Shown here piece after piece: positions 7,994 to 15,353 of a stretch of DNA of 20,256 bases. Position 1 is the first letter of the stretch. Each line of letters opens with the position of its first letter. The position numbers and the translations under genes were made by a program. The notes under the pieces are model-generated. The model saw nothing but the letters and a program-made list of their open reading frames with translations, was not told the origin of the DNA and ran no database searches. The DNA comes from a virus: positions 1 through 20,256 of the IMG/VR virus record IMGVR_UViG_3300020478_000091; one strand, 5' to 3'.

Positions 7994-8178
7994 ACACCAT
8001 CCAGGCCAAATCGAAAACGGGGCAGATACTCGAAATCGAAGTCGAACGGATCATCTCAATCGACGGCGAACCATTTACGGCAACCAGCGGCGAGCTACGC
8101 GACCACTTGATGATCATCGAGGGCCGCCTGCAAGCGATCGAAACAATCATCAGCCAACAACCACTCGCGGGAGTCTAA
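7990..8178 (+). CDS. Small hypothetical protein between tail terminator and tail tube
   Basis: The frame from TTG at 7990 (overlapping the previous stop as TTGA) gives 62 residues. It has a beta-like half (GQILEIEVERIISIDGEPF) and then a helical half (LRDHLMIIEGRLQAIETIIS). There is no clear SD, and the frame is open further upstream inside the previous gene, so the start is uncertain. Its support is that it fills the space between two clear genes without stops and has codon use like its neighbours. I do not recognise a family. It could be a minor tail or assembly factor. Confidence 0.5.
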   Translation: MNTIQAKSKTGQILEIEVERIISIDGEPFTATSGELRDHLMIIEGRLQAIETIISQQPLAGV

Positions 8179-8182
8179 GGCA

Positions 8183-8551
8183 ATGGCAGACAGCGGATTC
8201 GGCACAACTATCACGTTCTCTTCGGGCTTTTTTGCCGAGATCATTTCGGTCGACGGTCCCGACCTCAGTCGCGAGGCGATCGACACCACGCACATGGGGA
8301 CCACAAACGGCTGGAAAACCTTCATTCCGAGCGACCTCAAGGACGGCGGCACGCTCTCGGTAGAAATGGCCTATGACCCCGGCACGTCACCGCCGATCGC
8401 CGATGCGGAATCATCTTGCACCGTTACCTATCCCGACGCGAGCACCTGTTCGTTCACGGGGTTCATGACCAGTTTCAGTTCGTCTATTCCGATCGACGAC
8501 CGCATGACCGCCTCGGCTGAAATCAAGGTGAACGGCGCGGTCTCGTTCTAA
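8183..8551 (+). CDS. Major tail (tube) protein
   Basis: A 122-residue protein with an SD GGGAG at 8169-8173, 9 bases before the ATG. It is beta-rich and carries features of tail tube proteins: IISVDGPDLSREAIDTTHM near residues 20-38, where relatives have 'i.g..l....ve.T.m', GGTLSVEMAYDPG, and a C-terminal IDDRMTASAEIKVNG strand pair. In the family it polymerises into the hexameric tube around the tape measure. It is about the size of short siphovirus tube proteins and lies directly before the chaperone and tape-measure genes. There is no added Ig-like domain. Confidence 0.85.
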   Translation: MADSGFGTTITFSSGFFAEIISVDGPDLSREAIDTTHMGTTNGWKTFIPSDLKDGGTLSVEMAYDPGTSPPIADAESSCTVTYPDASTCSFTGFMTSFSSSIPIDDRMTASAEIKVNGAVSF

Positions 8552-8560
8552 GGAAACACG

Positions 8561-8737
8561 ATGAAAGTCAAATTCTTGAAAACCGTCACCAAGCCAGCCC
8601 ACCGAGCGGGCGAGCCTGGCGACGTTAAGGATCTACTCGACCACGACGCGCGGGAACTCGTCGCTGGCGGATTCTGTGAAACCGCCGAACCGAAACCCCG
8701 AGCGAAAAAGGTCAAGAAAGATGTCGAACCTGCGTGA
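8561..8737 (+). CDS. Small Lys-tailed phage protein after the tail tube gene
   Basis: A 58-residue protein with SD AAGGA at 8550-8554, six bases before the ATG. It starts MKVKFLKTV, then EPGDVKDLLDHDARELVAGG, then a basic tail (KPRAKKVKKD). The middle block matches the 6024-6215 protein position for position in spacing (G-[ED]-V-x-D-x2-D-x4-E-L-x3-G), so the two probably share a fold. It overlaps the tail chaperone gene by 17 bases. The function is unknown. The repeated placement behind capsid and tube suggests an accessory role for each polymer. Confidence 0.7.
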   Translation: MKVKFLKTVTKPAHRAGEPGDVKDLLDHDARELVAGGFCETAEPKPRAKKVKKDVEPA

Positions 8738-9116
8738 CGCCATCCTGGCGGCGAACGATCTCGAACAGCAAGAAATCACGATCGACGGCTGGGACTTCCC
8801 GGTTTCCGTTCGCGTGATCTCTGGGCGGGAGCGTCAGCAACTGGTTGAGAAGTGGAATCAAGTCAAGGACGACGAGGCGGCCATGCAGGATTTGCTGCCG
8901 TTCGTCTGCGCCCTGACACTGGTCGACCCCGATGGCTCGCGACCGTTCGAGCCGACCGACCAGACCGACCTGGATCTGCTCAAGGGGAAGGGGGCCAGAC
9001 AACTCGAGGAGGTCTACCACGCCGCGATGAAGCTGAACGGGATGGAGGATGATTCGCTCGACGAGGCGGTTGCAAATTTTCAACAGACAGAGAGCGTCGG
9101 TTCTGGTTCCACCTAG
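8721..9116 (+). CDS. Tail assembly chaperone, zero-frame (G-type) product
   Basis: A 131-residue protein. I place the start at the ATG at 8721, with AAAGG about 9 bases upstream, rather than the in-frame ATG at 8676, which lies deep inside the preceding gene. It follows the tail-chaperone outline: an opening MSNLRDAILAANDLEQ, then IDGWDFPVSVRVISGRERQ with strand-rich character, and a helical C-terminal part (QLEEVYHAAMKLNGM). The family binds the tape measure and guides tube assembly but is not part of the virion. Before its stop it contains an AAATTTT slippery site in the correct phase, so a longer fusion product is expected. Confidence 0.85.
   Translation: MSNLRDAILAANDLEQQEITIDGWDFPVSVRVISGRERQQLVEKWNQVKDDEAAMQDLLPFVCALTLVDPDGSRPFEPTDQTDLDLLKGKGARQLEEVYHAAMKLNGMEDDSLDEAVANFQQTESVGSGST
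9074..9080 (+). promoter_or_regulatory. Programmed -1 frameshift site (AAATTTT)
   Basis: In the chaperone frame the codons read GCA AAT TTT CAA, so A-AAT-TTT is a canonical X-XXY-YYZ slippery heptamer. Slipping back one base moves both tRNAs to AAA TTT and continues with TCA at 9080. The -1 frame then stays open to 9397. A possible stimulatory stem, CGGTTC (9098-9103) with GAACCG (9120-9125), begins 17 bases downstream. Confidence 0.85.
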
Positions 9117-9397
9117 CCCGAACCGTCACCCACACGAGTGTCCAGGAGGCACAACGCCAGATCACTTCTCGGGAATTCCTCGAGTGGATGGCCATTTATG
9201 AAATCGACCCCTGGGGGGACGACTGGGCACAAGCCGCAACGATCGCGACCGCAACCCTGGCCCCCTGGAGCAAGAAAAAACTCGACCCGCTGGACTTCAT
9301 CCCCGGCGGCAAACGTCGCAAGCGGCGACAAAGCCGCGAGGAAGTCGCACACCGTCTGCAACTGTTTTTTGACAACCACAACAAACGGGAAACCTGA
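9080..9397 (+). CDS. Tail assembly chaperone, -1 frameshift extension (T part of G-T fusion)
   Basis: This frame has no good start but is open from the slippery site to TGA at 9395-9397. It adds 105 residues to the first 120 of the zero-frame protein (225 in all). It reads RFWFHLARTVTHT and then SREFLEWMAIYEIDPWG. That is the usual content of second-half tail chaperones (R.fw.LA...g.s..E......S..EF.eW.ayy...P.G). A basic stretch KRRKRRQSREE follows near the end. It overlaps the tape-measure start by one base. In lambda-type phages a small fraction of ribosomes makes the G-T form, which links the chaperone-coated tape measure to tube subunits. The first in-frame ATG, at 9188, lies inside the conserved block, which argues against a separate gene. 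Confidence 0.82.
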   Translation, partial: STDRERRFWFHLARTVTHTSVQEAQRQITSREFLEWMAIYEIDPWGDDWAQAATIATATLAPWSKKKLDPLDFIPGGKRRKRRQSREEVAHRLQLFFDNHNKRET

Positions 9398-11049
9398 TGG
9401 CCAAGTCGATCGGCAAATTCGCCGTCAACATCGGCGCGAACACGCGAGGCTTTTCAAAGGGCCTCGGGCGTGCGTCGGGGATGGCGGGAGGGTTTTCTAA
9501 GTCAATCGGCGGGCTGGCGGTCAAGCTGGCGGGTGCTGCTGCCGGGTTCCTCGCGCTAAAAAAGATTGTCGGATCAATTGCGAGTGAGTTTGCGAATATC
9601 GACAAACTCGCCAAGACGACCGCAAAACTCGGGGTGAGTTCGATCGCGGCACTACAGGGATTGAGGTTCGCCGCCCAGCAAACCGGAGCGGATACAAACA
9701 CGCTCGACATGGGGTTGCAACGGATGACCCGCCGGGTGGCCCAGGCGGCCCAGGGCGGCGGCGAAGCGGTCAAGGCCCTCGACGAACTGGGGCTGAGTGC
9801 GCAGGGGCTTAATAACATGGCCCCAGACGAGCAATTCAAGGCCATCGCGGACGCGATGAAGGAAATTAAGAATCCTGCCGACCAGGTGCGTCTGACGTTT
9901 GCCCTGTTCGACTCCGAGGGGGTCAACCTCGTCAACCTATTGCGCGAGGGCAGCGGTGGGGTGCAGTCTCTCGTCGGTGAATTCGACGAACTGGGCGGCG
10001 CGATCACAGCAATCGACGCCGCAAAGGTGGAGCAGTCGAACGACGCCTGGAACCGTGTCAAAACCGCCGTCAGCGGCGTGGTGCGAATGTTTACCGTCCA
10101 CCTGGCCCCGGTGCTGACGAACATTTCGACCAAGTTCGTCGAAGTCGCGAAAGTGATCATCGCCAAGGTCAAAGAGTGGGCACCGGCTTTCGTCGCATTC
10201 GCGAACGTCGCGATCGCGATGTTTAACTATGTCTTTGATGCAGTGTCGGGCGTGTTCTCGGCAATCTTCGGCGTGATCTCGGGCAACATGGGTTCGGCCC
10301 TCGACTTTGTTATCGACAGCCTGATCGGTCTCGAATTCAACATTCGCAATTTCGAGTCGATCGCGGCGGCGGCGTTCCTCAACGTCGCCGCAAGTGCGGT
10401 CGGGTTCGGTGCCGCGATCAAACATTTCTTCACGGGCGTCCTGCCTGCCCTGTTGGGGTGGTTCACCAAAAACTGGACGGGCATCTGGCACACGGCCCTC
10501 GACTTTGTTCTGACCGGGTTTATCAACCTGGGCCAGAACATCCGAAATCTGTTCTCGGCAATCTGGCAGTTCATGAAAACGGGCGAGTGGGAGGTGGCAT
10601 TCGTGCCACTGACCGAGGGTTTCCGCAACATGATCCAGGAACTGCCCAAGATCCCGAAACGGGAGATCGGGCCTCTCGAGGCTGGCCTGCGAGACGAGGC
10701 GGCACAGATCCAGGCGAAGCTCGATACAGATTTCGCAGTCTTTCGCGACAAGCGTCGCGAGGAATTGATGGGCGGCGACAAGGTCGAGATTAAGAAACCC
10801 GAGTTTTCATTGCCGACCGGGATCGACTCAAAAGACGGGTCAGGTGACAAGGCGGCGGCGGGCGGAATCGCGGCCCTGGAGCGTGGCAGTGCTGGGGCGT
10901 TCTCGGCGATCGCGAAACAGATAAGGGGGGCGAGCGAGAAGAAAGTCGCCGCCGACAATAAGGACGCGAACGAGAGAACAGCAGAGGCCGCCGAGGCGAT
11001 GGCCGAAGGGATGGCAGCACAACCGACCCTCGCGGTGGGCACCATATGA
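9397..11049 (+). CDS. Tail tape measure protein
   Basis: A 550-residue protein. The N-terminus (GKFAVNIGANTRGFSKGLGRASGM) and Gly/Ala-rich helices to about residue 70 are typical of tape measures. Next come a regular helical stretch (IDKLAKTTAKLGVS, TNTLDMGLQRMTRRVAQA) and a long hydrophobic middle (about residues 235-400) with several membrane-like segments. The C-terminus is charged and Ala-rich. The tape measure sets tail length and is ejected with the DNA. By the usual ~1.5 angstrom per residue rule, the tail would be roughly 80 nm. I see no peptidase or lysozyme domain. It begins one base inside the chaperone stop (TGATG) and ends overlapping the next start. Confidence 0.92.
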   Translation: MAKSIGKFAVNIGANTRGFSKGLGRASGMAGGFSKSIGGLAVKLAGAAAGFLALKKIVGSIASEFANIDKLAKTTAKLGVSSIAALQGLRFAAQQTGADTNTLDMGLQRMTRRVAQAAQGGGEAVKALDELGLSAQGLNNMAPDEQFKAIADAMKEIKNPADQVRLTFALFDSEGVNLVNLLREGSGGVQSLVGEFDELGGAITAIDAAKVEQSNDAWNRVKTAVSGVVRMFTVHLAPVLTNISTKFVEVAKVIIAKVKEWAPAFVAFANVAIAMFNYVFDAVSGVFSAIFGVISGNMGSALDFVIDSLIGLEFNIRNFESIAAAAFLNVAASAVGFGAAIKHFFTGVLPALLGWFTKNWTGIWHTALDFVLTGFINLGQNIRNLFSAIWQFMKTGEWEVAFVPLTEGFRNMIQELPKIPKREIGPLEAGLRDEAAQIQAKLDTDFAVFRDKRREELMGGDKVEIKKPEFSLPTGIDSKDGSGDKAAAGGIAALERGSAGAFSAIAKQIRGASEKKVAADNKDANERTAEAAEAMAEGMAAQPTLAVGTI

Positions 11050-11996
11050 CAATTCTATCGGTGACAGAAACCTGGTCCGGCGAGACCGGGACGAACGACA
11101 AGAGCCTCGAACGGACCTACGCGCGCACGTTTCGGGTGATCACAAACGATCCGTTGCACACGGTCGTCGACATCGGCAACGCCCCAGGAATCCCGACACT
11201 CTGGAACCGATACCCGAGCGACCCGGTCTGCTACTGCGAGAAGGTCAACGTAAAGCGGACCAGGTCGAGCCGCGAGGTCTGGGAAGTCACGGCGAGTTAT
11301 ACCAACAAGCTCGACGAAGACGACGAACCCGAAGAAAACCCGCTCAACCGCCCGTGGAAATTGTCCTGGACTTCCCAGACGTTTCAGAAAGTGGCCGAGC
11401 GTGGCATAAAACGCGAGACGATCGACGCGCAGGGAAACACTGTTGTGGCGGCCCCGGCGGGCGACATCGAGGGACCGATCATCAACTCGGCGGGCGACCA
11501 GTTCGACCCTCCAGTCGAGATCGAGTCTAGCAATTGGCAGCTGACCGCGAAAAAGAACATTGCCACGGTTCCGACCTGGCTAATGGATTTTCGCGACTCG
11601 TTGAACGACGCCCCGATCACCATCGCTGGGATCACCTTTCAGAAACACGAATTACGTATCAACTCGATGACGATCGGCGAATATGCGATCGAGAATGATG
11701 TCGGGTATTATCCGTTTCAAATCCAGATCGCCCAGAAGTCGGAAACGTGGACCCGCGAACTGCTCGACCAGGGCACCCACGAGATCAAGACGGTTAACGT
11801 CGGCGGCGTGTCCACCGACAGCCGGGTGCGGATCGTCGACAAAAAGGGGCAGCACGTCACCGAGCCGATACGGCTCGACGGTGAGGGGCAAAAACTGACC
11901 CCCGACACCGCCCCGGTCGAGGACTCTATTTTCATCAGATACCAGGTCTATTTGAAAGAGCGAGCATTCAGCAGCCTGGGGCTGCCCACCAAGTAA
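11046..11996 (+). CDS. Tail-tip candidate, hypothetical 316-residue protein
   Basis: A beta-rich protein starting in the tape-measure stop overlap. It begins TILSVTETWSGETG and LERTYARTFRVI and has a middle part with VWEVTASYTNKLDEDDEPEE, a likely exposed acidic loop. It ends with SIFIRYQVYLKERAFSSLG. The position directly after the tape measure is that of distal-tail or baseplate-hub proteins, but I do not recognise a family signature. Segments such as WLMDFRDSLNDAPITIAGI and YPFQIQIAQKSETWTRELLD suggest a jelly-roll or tube-like beta domain. It may be the tail-tip hub of a very small tip. Confidence 0.6.
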   Translation: MTILSVTETWSGETGTNDKSLERTYARTFRVITNDPLHTVVDIGNAPGIPTLWNRYPSDPVCYCEKVNVKRTRSSREVWEVTASYTNKLDEDDEPEENPLNRPWKLSWTSQTFQKVAERGIKRETIDAQGNTVVAAPAGDIEGPIINSAGDQFDPPVEIESSNWQLTAKKNIATVPTWLMDFRDSLNDAPITIAGITFQKHELRINSMTIGEYAIENDVGYYPFQIQIAQKSETWTRELLDQGTHEIKTVNVGGVSTDSRVRIVDKKGQHVTEPIRLDGEGQKLTPDTAPVEDSIFIRYQVYLKERAFSSLGLPTK

Positions 11997-12006
11997 GGGG
12001 AAAACC

Positions 12007-12375
12007 GTGGCCGAAGAACTGGCGATCACAATACTGTCGACGCTGACAAATGGAAATTTCAAGGACCGTGTCGATCACGGTCAGCAGAAGTTTGACCAGA
12101 CGGCAATCGGTGCCGCGAGCAATGTCGTGTCGGTTGGGACATCCGAAGAAGACGTGACGACCGGCGACCTGTCTACGCTCGGTTGGTGTTTCATGCGGAA
12201 TTTGGACGCGACCAATTACGTCACATACGGGCCGAAAAGTTCCGGCTCGATGGTCGGCATGGGCCGAATCGAGGCGGGCGAGGTCCACGCCTTTCGACTG
12301 GAACCGGGAATCACTTTGAGGTGGGCGGCTAATACTGCCACCTGCCTGGTCGATTTGCGGATTTACGAGGACTGA
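12007..12375 (+). CDS. Small beta-rich virion-type protein, hypothetical
   Basis: A 122-residue protein with a GTG start at 12007, six bases after a strong AAGGGG (11995-12000). The second half reads LGWCFMRNLDATNYVTYG, then RIEAGEVHAFRLEPGITLRW. This is a regular alternation of strands and turns like a small jelly-roll or decoration-type domain. The function is unknown. It sits between two tail-tip candidates and shares their operon, so a surface or tip component is likely. Closely spaced Asn/Asp turns and the absence of a signal peptide agree with assembly in the cytoplasm. Confidence 0.65.
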   Translation: MAEELAITILSTLTNGNFKDRVDHGQQKFDQTAIGAASNVVSVGTSEEDVTTGDLSTLGWCFMRNLDATNYVTYGPKSSGSMVGMGRIEAGEVHAFRLEPGITLRWAANTATCLVDLRIYED

Positions 12376-12379
12376 GTCG

Positions 12380-13594
12380 GTGGCAGACCTGCACGGATTC
12401 GACAAGGACAGCGCTGAAAAGATCGCGCGCGTGGTCCGCAAGGCATTGGGTGCAGCAGATGGTCAGAAGTCGCACCGCCGGGCCGACGTGTCGGGTCCGG
12501 GAAATCACGTCGCAATCGGGATGATCACCGAGGCGGGTGGAAATACACACAAATTTATTTTCGCGGCTGGCACTTACACCGAGACGGTCGGGAGCAATAG
12601 CGCGGAGTTTCTTGAGATCCCCGACGAGTACTACGCACACGACATCTGTGGGGAAAAACTGGGCATCGGTGACCACGTCTGGCTGGTCGATCACAACAAT
12701 CAGTGGTGGATAATTGACCGCTGCACGCGAAACACGGGCAGCGGTCCCACTGGCGGCGCGTGTTGTGGTTCTTGCGGCGGCGGGACGATCACGGCCTGCA
12801 CACAATGTGACGTGGCACAACCGACTTACACCTTCGACCTGGGTGCGTTCGGTGGCCAGATGCCCGACGATCCTGACTGCTGCGACGAGTTGTGGGCCAG
12901 TCATTTCATCCGGTGGCAATCGGGGTGTGTCTGGGAAGGGGAGGAACTCGACGGGTGCTGCTCGGTTTCGGGTTCACCCCCTAAGTGGACCATGACCGTT
13001 AACAGCACCGACCCCTGGGGGGTAGAACTCAAGGTGGAACTGGATGAGGACTGCGACGGCGTTCTCGACACGTCGGTCACTTATTCCAATCCTTTCCCAT
13101 TTTGCTGCGACTGTGCCAACGCGATGCGGCTTAAGTGCCCCGACGCCTTGCCGACCGGGTGCGATACGATGCCGTGTGAAATCTGCCTGCTACCTGGCCC
13201 GAAGTGTTGCGCCACTTCAAACCTGACGACGAACCTCACGGCGACGATTTCTAACTCGATGGGGTGCCCGTGTGCGGATGGTAAAACCATCAACCTCGGC
13301 TGGCGGCCTAACACCCAGGACTGGTTCGGCAGCGGCCTATTTTGTCACGACACCATCACGGGCGACTCCCACTATGTCGACCTGACGTTGTCCTGCACCA
13401 CCGACGGCGGTGGCTGTTCCGACTTCCGGCTGACCGTCAGTTTCCAGGATGCCTGTAATTCCGGAGGAACCTTTTCTCCGAGCGTGTCGTGCGACTGCAA
13501 CCCTCTTGACCTGCCTTTCGACGGCCTGGCGGTCGACGGGTGCTGTGGTGCGAGTTCAACCGGCGCTAGTGTGACGATCAGAGTGACGGCATAA
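12380..13594 (+). CDS. Cysteine-rich tail-tip / receptor-binding candidate
   Basis: A 404-residue protein with a GTG start at 12380; GAGG at 12367-12370 is 9 bases upstream. The first ~115 residues contain one Cys. The rest holds about 31, many as CC, CxC or CxxC pairs (GGACCGSCGGG, FPFCCDCAN, GPKCCATS). Two related end modules can be seen: DGCCSVSGSPPKWTMTVN near residue 195 and VDGCCGASSTGASVTIRV at the C-terminus. The N-terminal part, with GIGDHVWLVDHNNQWWIIDRC, looks like a virion-attachment domain. Such cysteine density suggests a disulfide-stabilised or metal-binding surface protein, and the last place in the tail block fits a host-binding tip. The family is not recognised and the function is inferred from position and composition. 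Confidence 0.6.
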   Translation: MADLHGFDKDSAEKIARVVRKALGAADGQKSHRRADVSGPGNHVAIGMITEAGGNTHKFIFAAGTYTETVGSNSAEFLEIPDEYYAHDICGEKLGIGDHVWLVDHNNQWWIIDRCTRNTGSGPTGGACCGSCGGGTITACTQCDVAQPTYTFDLGAFGGQMPDDPDCCDELWASHFIRWQSGCVWEGEELDGCCSVSGSPPKWTMTVNSTDPWGVELKVELDEDCDGVLDTSVTYSNPFPFCCDCANAMRLKCPDALPTGCDTMPCEICLLPGPKCCATSNLTTNLTATISNSMGCPCADGKTINLGWRPNTQDWFGSGLFCHDTITGDSHYVDLTLSCTTDGGGCSDFRLTVSFQDACNSGGTFSPSVSCDCNPLDLPFDGLAVDGCCGASSTGASVTIRVTA

Positions 13595-13717
13595 TCACGC
13601 GACCCAAACCCCACGCGAGACCATTCGAGGCCCTTACACGGCAAATACGGGCCTGCAAAACGACCCAGATCAGTAGAAATCCTAGTTTCAGACCATCGAG
13701 CCGCATATTTGCCCCAT

Positions 13718-15322
13718 ATGAGCCGCAACCAACCACTCGCCGACGTTGTCCTCGGCGTGACAGCCTTCAACCGGCCCCGCCTGCTCGAACGACTGATTAA
13801 GAGCGTGCGCGAGTTCTACCCTGCCCTGCCGATACTGGTGGCCGACAACGGCTGGATGCCCGCCGACCTGGAACAGTTCGACGGCGTTACGACTGTCCAC
13901 GTCGAGCGGGATTGTGGGTTGTCTGCGAGCCGCAACGCACTCGCCAGGGCCTGCCCGACCGAGTTTATGGTGCTGGCCGAGGAGGATTTCGTTTTTACCG
14001 ACAAGACCGACCTGGCCGCCGCCCACGCGATACTCGCCCCCGACGAATCTCTCGGCATGGTCGGCGGGTCTCTCGTGGCCGATCGCCAGGTGCAGCACTA
14101 CGCTCGAAACTTTCGACGCGAGACACGCCCCGAGGGCGATGTGCTGCTGGCCTACCCGGCGGGCGGACCCGTCAAGCGACTGACCACGGGCGGGCGTTCG
14201 ATTCCCTGGAGGCGTTGTGAAATGGTTTTCAACTGGGGCATGATCCGTCGCGACCTGATGATCGAGCTACCGTGGGATGAGAACCTTAAACTGGCCGAAC
14301 ACGTCGATTGGTTTCTGAGAATCCAAAACGAGACGGGCTGGACTATCGCCCACACGCCCGCCCTACAAGCCCGGCATGACCGCGAGGAGCCGGGCGACTA
14401 CCAGCAGCACCGACAGCGGGCTGCCGGGTTCCTGGAACTATTCCGGCAAAAGCACGAGCTGCAACGGTTCGAGCATACCCCAGCCACACGCGAGCCGATC
14501 CAGGCCAGCCGCAGCGTGGTGGTTATGGGCGTGGGGCACTCGGGCACGTCGATCGTGTCCAAGATGCTCCAGGCCCTCGGGTGGTACGGCGGTCCAGCCG
14601 ACGAGGAATACGGTGAGCATCCCGGCGTGCGGGATGTCAACGAGGCGGGCTGGCGTTCCCACGACATCGACCTATCGGCGGCGTTTGATCATCTCGACGA
14701 CCTGGCCGGGCCCTGGGTGATCAAAGACCCGCGATTCGTCCACACGCTCGATCTGTGGCTGCCGATCCTGGGCCGACACAAGCCGACGCTGGTCTGGGTT
14801 GTGCGGGATGCCCAGCGGGTCGCCGCGAGCTACGTCAGTCGGGAAGAGTCGACCCGCGACGGTCTGACTGTCGAGGAACTTGAGCGGATGGCGAAGAAAC
14901 AATTCGACGCCTGGCCCTGGGGCAAAGTGCGTGTCGACTATGAGAACATCGCCGACGCGATCGGCTTGTTCGACCTGGTGCGGGCCGGGGTTGGTGATGG
15001 GGCCACCGATCCAGTGCCGCCACAAGCCGAACCGCGAAAGGTGCCGTCGCCGGTTTACGACGGCGAGCCGGGAGGCCCGTGCGTCTGTGACGTGCCAGGG
15101 GACTGTCGGCGGCACCCGGCGATACATAAGGTCGGGCGTTTGTTCGACATCTGCCGAGGGGACGTCCTGACCCCGACAAAGTGCGAGGAGTATCGCCGAG
15201 CGTGGGACGACCAGGCCGCCGGGCTTCAGGTTGTCACCAAGTCGAAAAAGCTAAACACCAACGACGACCCGATGGGGTGCGTCCATCGCGGCGAGTACCT
15301 CGAAAAGTGCGGCGCGGGCTGA
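13718..15322 (+). CDS. Glycosyltransferase-sulfotransferase fusion with Cys-rich tail
   Basis: I use ATG 13718; a TTG at 13709 is in frame and neither start has a good SD. The 534 residues hold two enzymes. Residues ~10-250 are a GT-A glycosyltransferase (GT2/GT12-like): VLGVTAFNRPRLLERLIKSV, GLSASRNALA, and AEEDFVFTDKT with the acidic metal-site triplet. Then comes EHVDWFLRIQNETGW and a His-Asp-Arg. Residues ~265-420 look like a PAPS-dependent sulfotransferase: P-loop VMGVGHSGTS near 270 and VVRDAQRVAASY near 365 (5' and 3' phosphosulfate-binding motifs), with WVIKDPRFVHT between them. The last 80 residues hold eight Cys, ending CGAG just before the TGA, after which the frame stays open with more regularly spaced Cys. 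It may modify a virion or host surface glycan. The substrate is unknown. Confidence 0.82.
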   Translation: MSRNQPLADVVLGVTAFNRPRLLERLIKSVREFYPALPILVADNGWMPADLEQFDGVTTVHVERDCGLSASRNALARACPTEFMVLAEEDFVFTDKTDLAAAHAILAPDESLGMVGGSLVADRQVQHYARNFRRETRPEGDVLLAYPAGGPVKRLTTGGRSIPWRRCEMVFNWGMIRRDLMIELPWDENLKLAEHVDWFLRIQNETGWTIAHTPALQARHDREEPGDYQQHRQRAAGFLELFRQKHELQRFEHTPATREPIQASRSVVVMGVGHSGTSIVSKMLQALGWYGGPADEEYGEHPGVRDVNEAGWRSHDIDLSAAFDHLDDLAGPWVIKDPRFVHTLDLWLPILGRHKPTLVWVVRDAQRVAASYVSREESTRDGLTVEELERMAKKQFDAWPWGKVRVDYENIADAIGLFDLVRAGVGDGATDPVPPQAEPRKVPSPVYDGEPGGPCVCDVPGDCRRHPAIHKVGRLFDICRGDVLTPTKCEEYRRAWDDQAAGLQVVTKSKKLNTNDDPMGCVHRGEYLEKCGAG

Positions 15323-15353
15323 AGCGGCACGATCAAGGCGAAGGTCTTCGCCT
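15320..15353 (+). promoter_or_regulatory. In-frame TGA with SECIS-like hairpin (candidate recoding site)
   Basis: TGA at 15320-15322 interrupts the Cys-rich tail frame. AGGCGAA (15336-15342) pairs perfectly with TTCGCCT (15347-15353) around the loop GGTC (15343-15346), 20 bases after the TGA. Bacterial selenocysteine insertion elements are stem-loops just downstream of UGA with a G early in a small apical loop (GU in known cases), at about this distance. The match is by geometry only, and a hairpin of this size can arise by chance in GC-rich coding DNA. Confidence 0.4.

Noticed and set aside
9188-9397. A separate small gene starting at the ATG 9188
   Set aside because: Conserved-looking sequence in the same frame begins well upstream of this ATG and connects to an in-phase slippery site, so it is the frameshift extension of the chaperone.
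9297-10172. A 291-codon - strand frame across the chaperone/tape-measure junction
   Set aside because: It overlaps two well-supported genes and its translation is Ser/Ala/Pro low-information sequence, as expected of an antisense frame.
13628-13654. AGGCCC/GGGCCT stem in the 123-base gap after the Cys-rich gene, as a terminator
   Set aside because: Only 6 bp with a 15-base loop and no T-run; not enough to call a terminator. I see nothing else definite in that gap.
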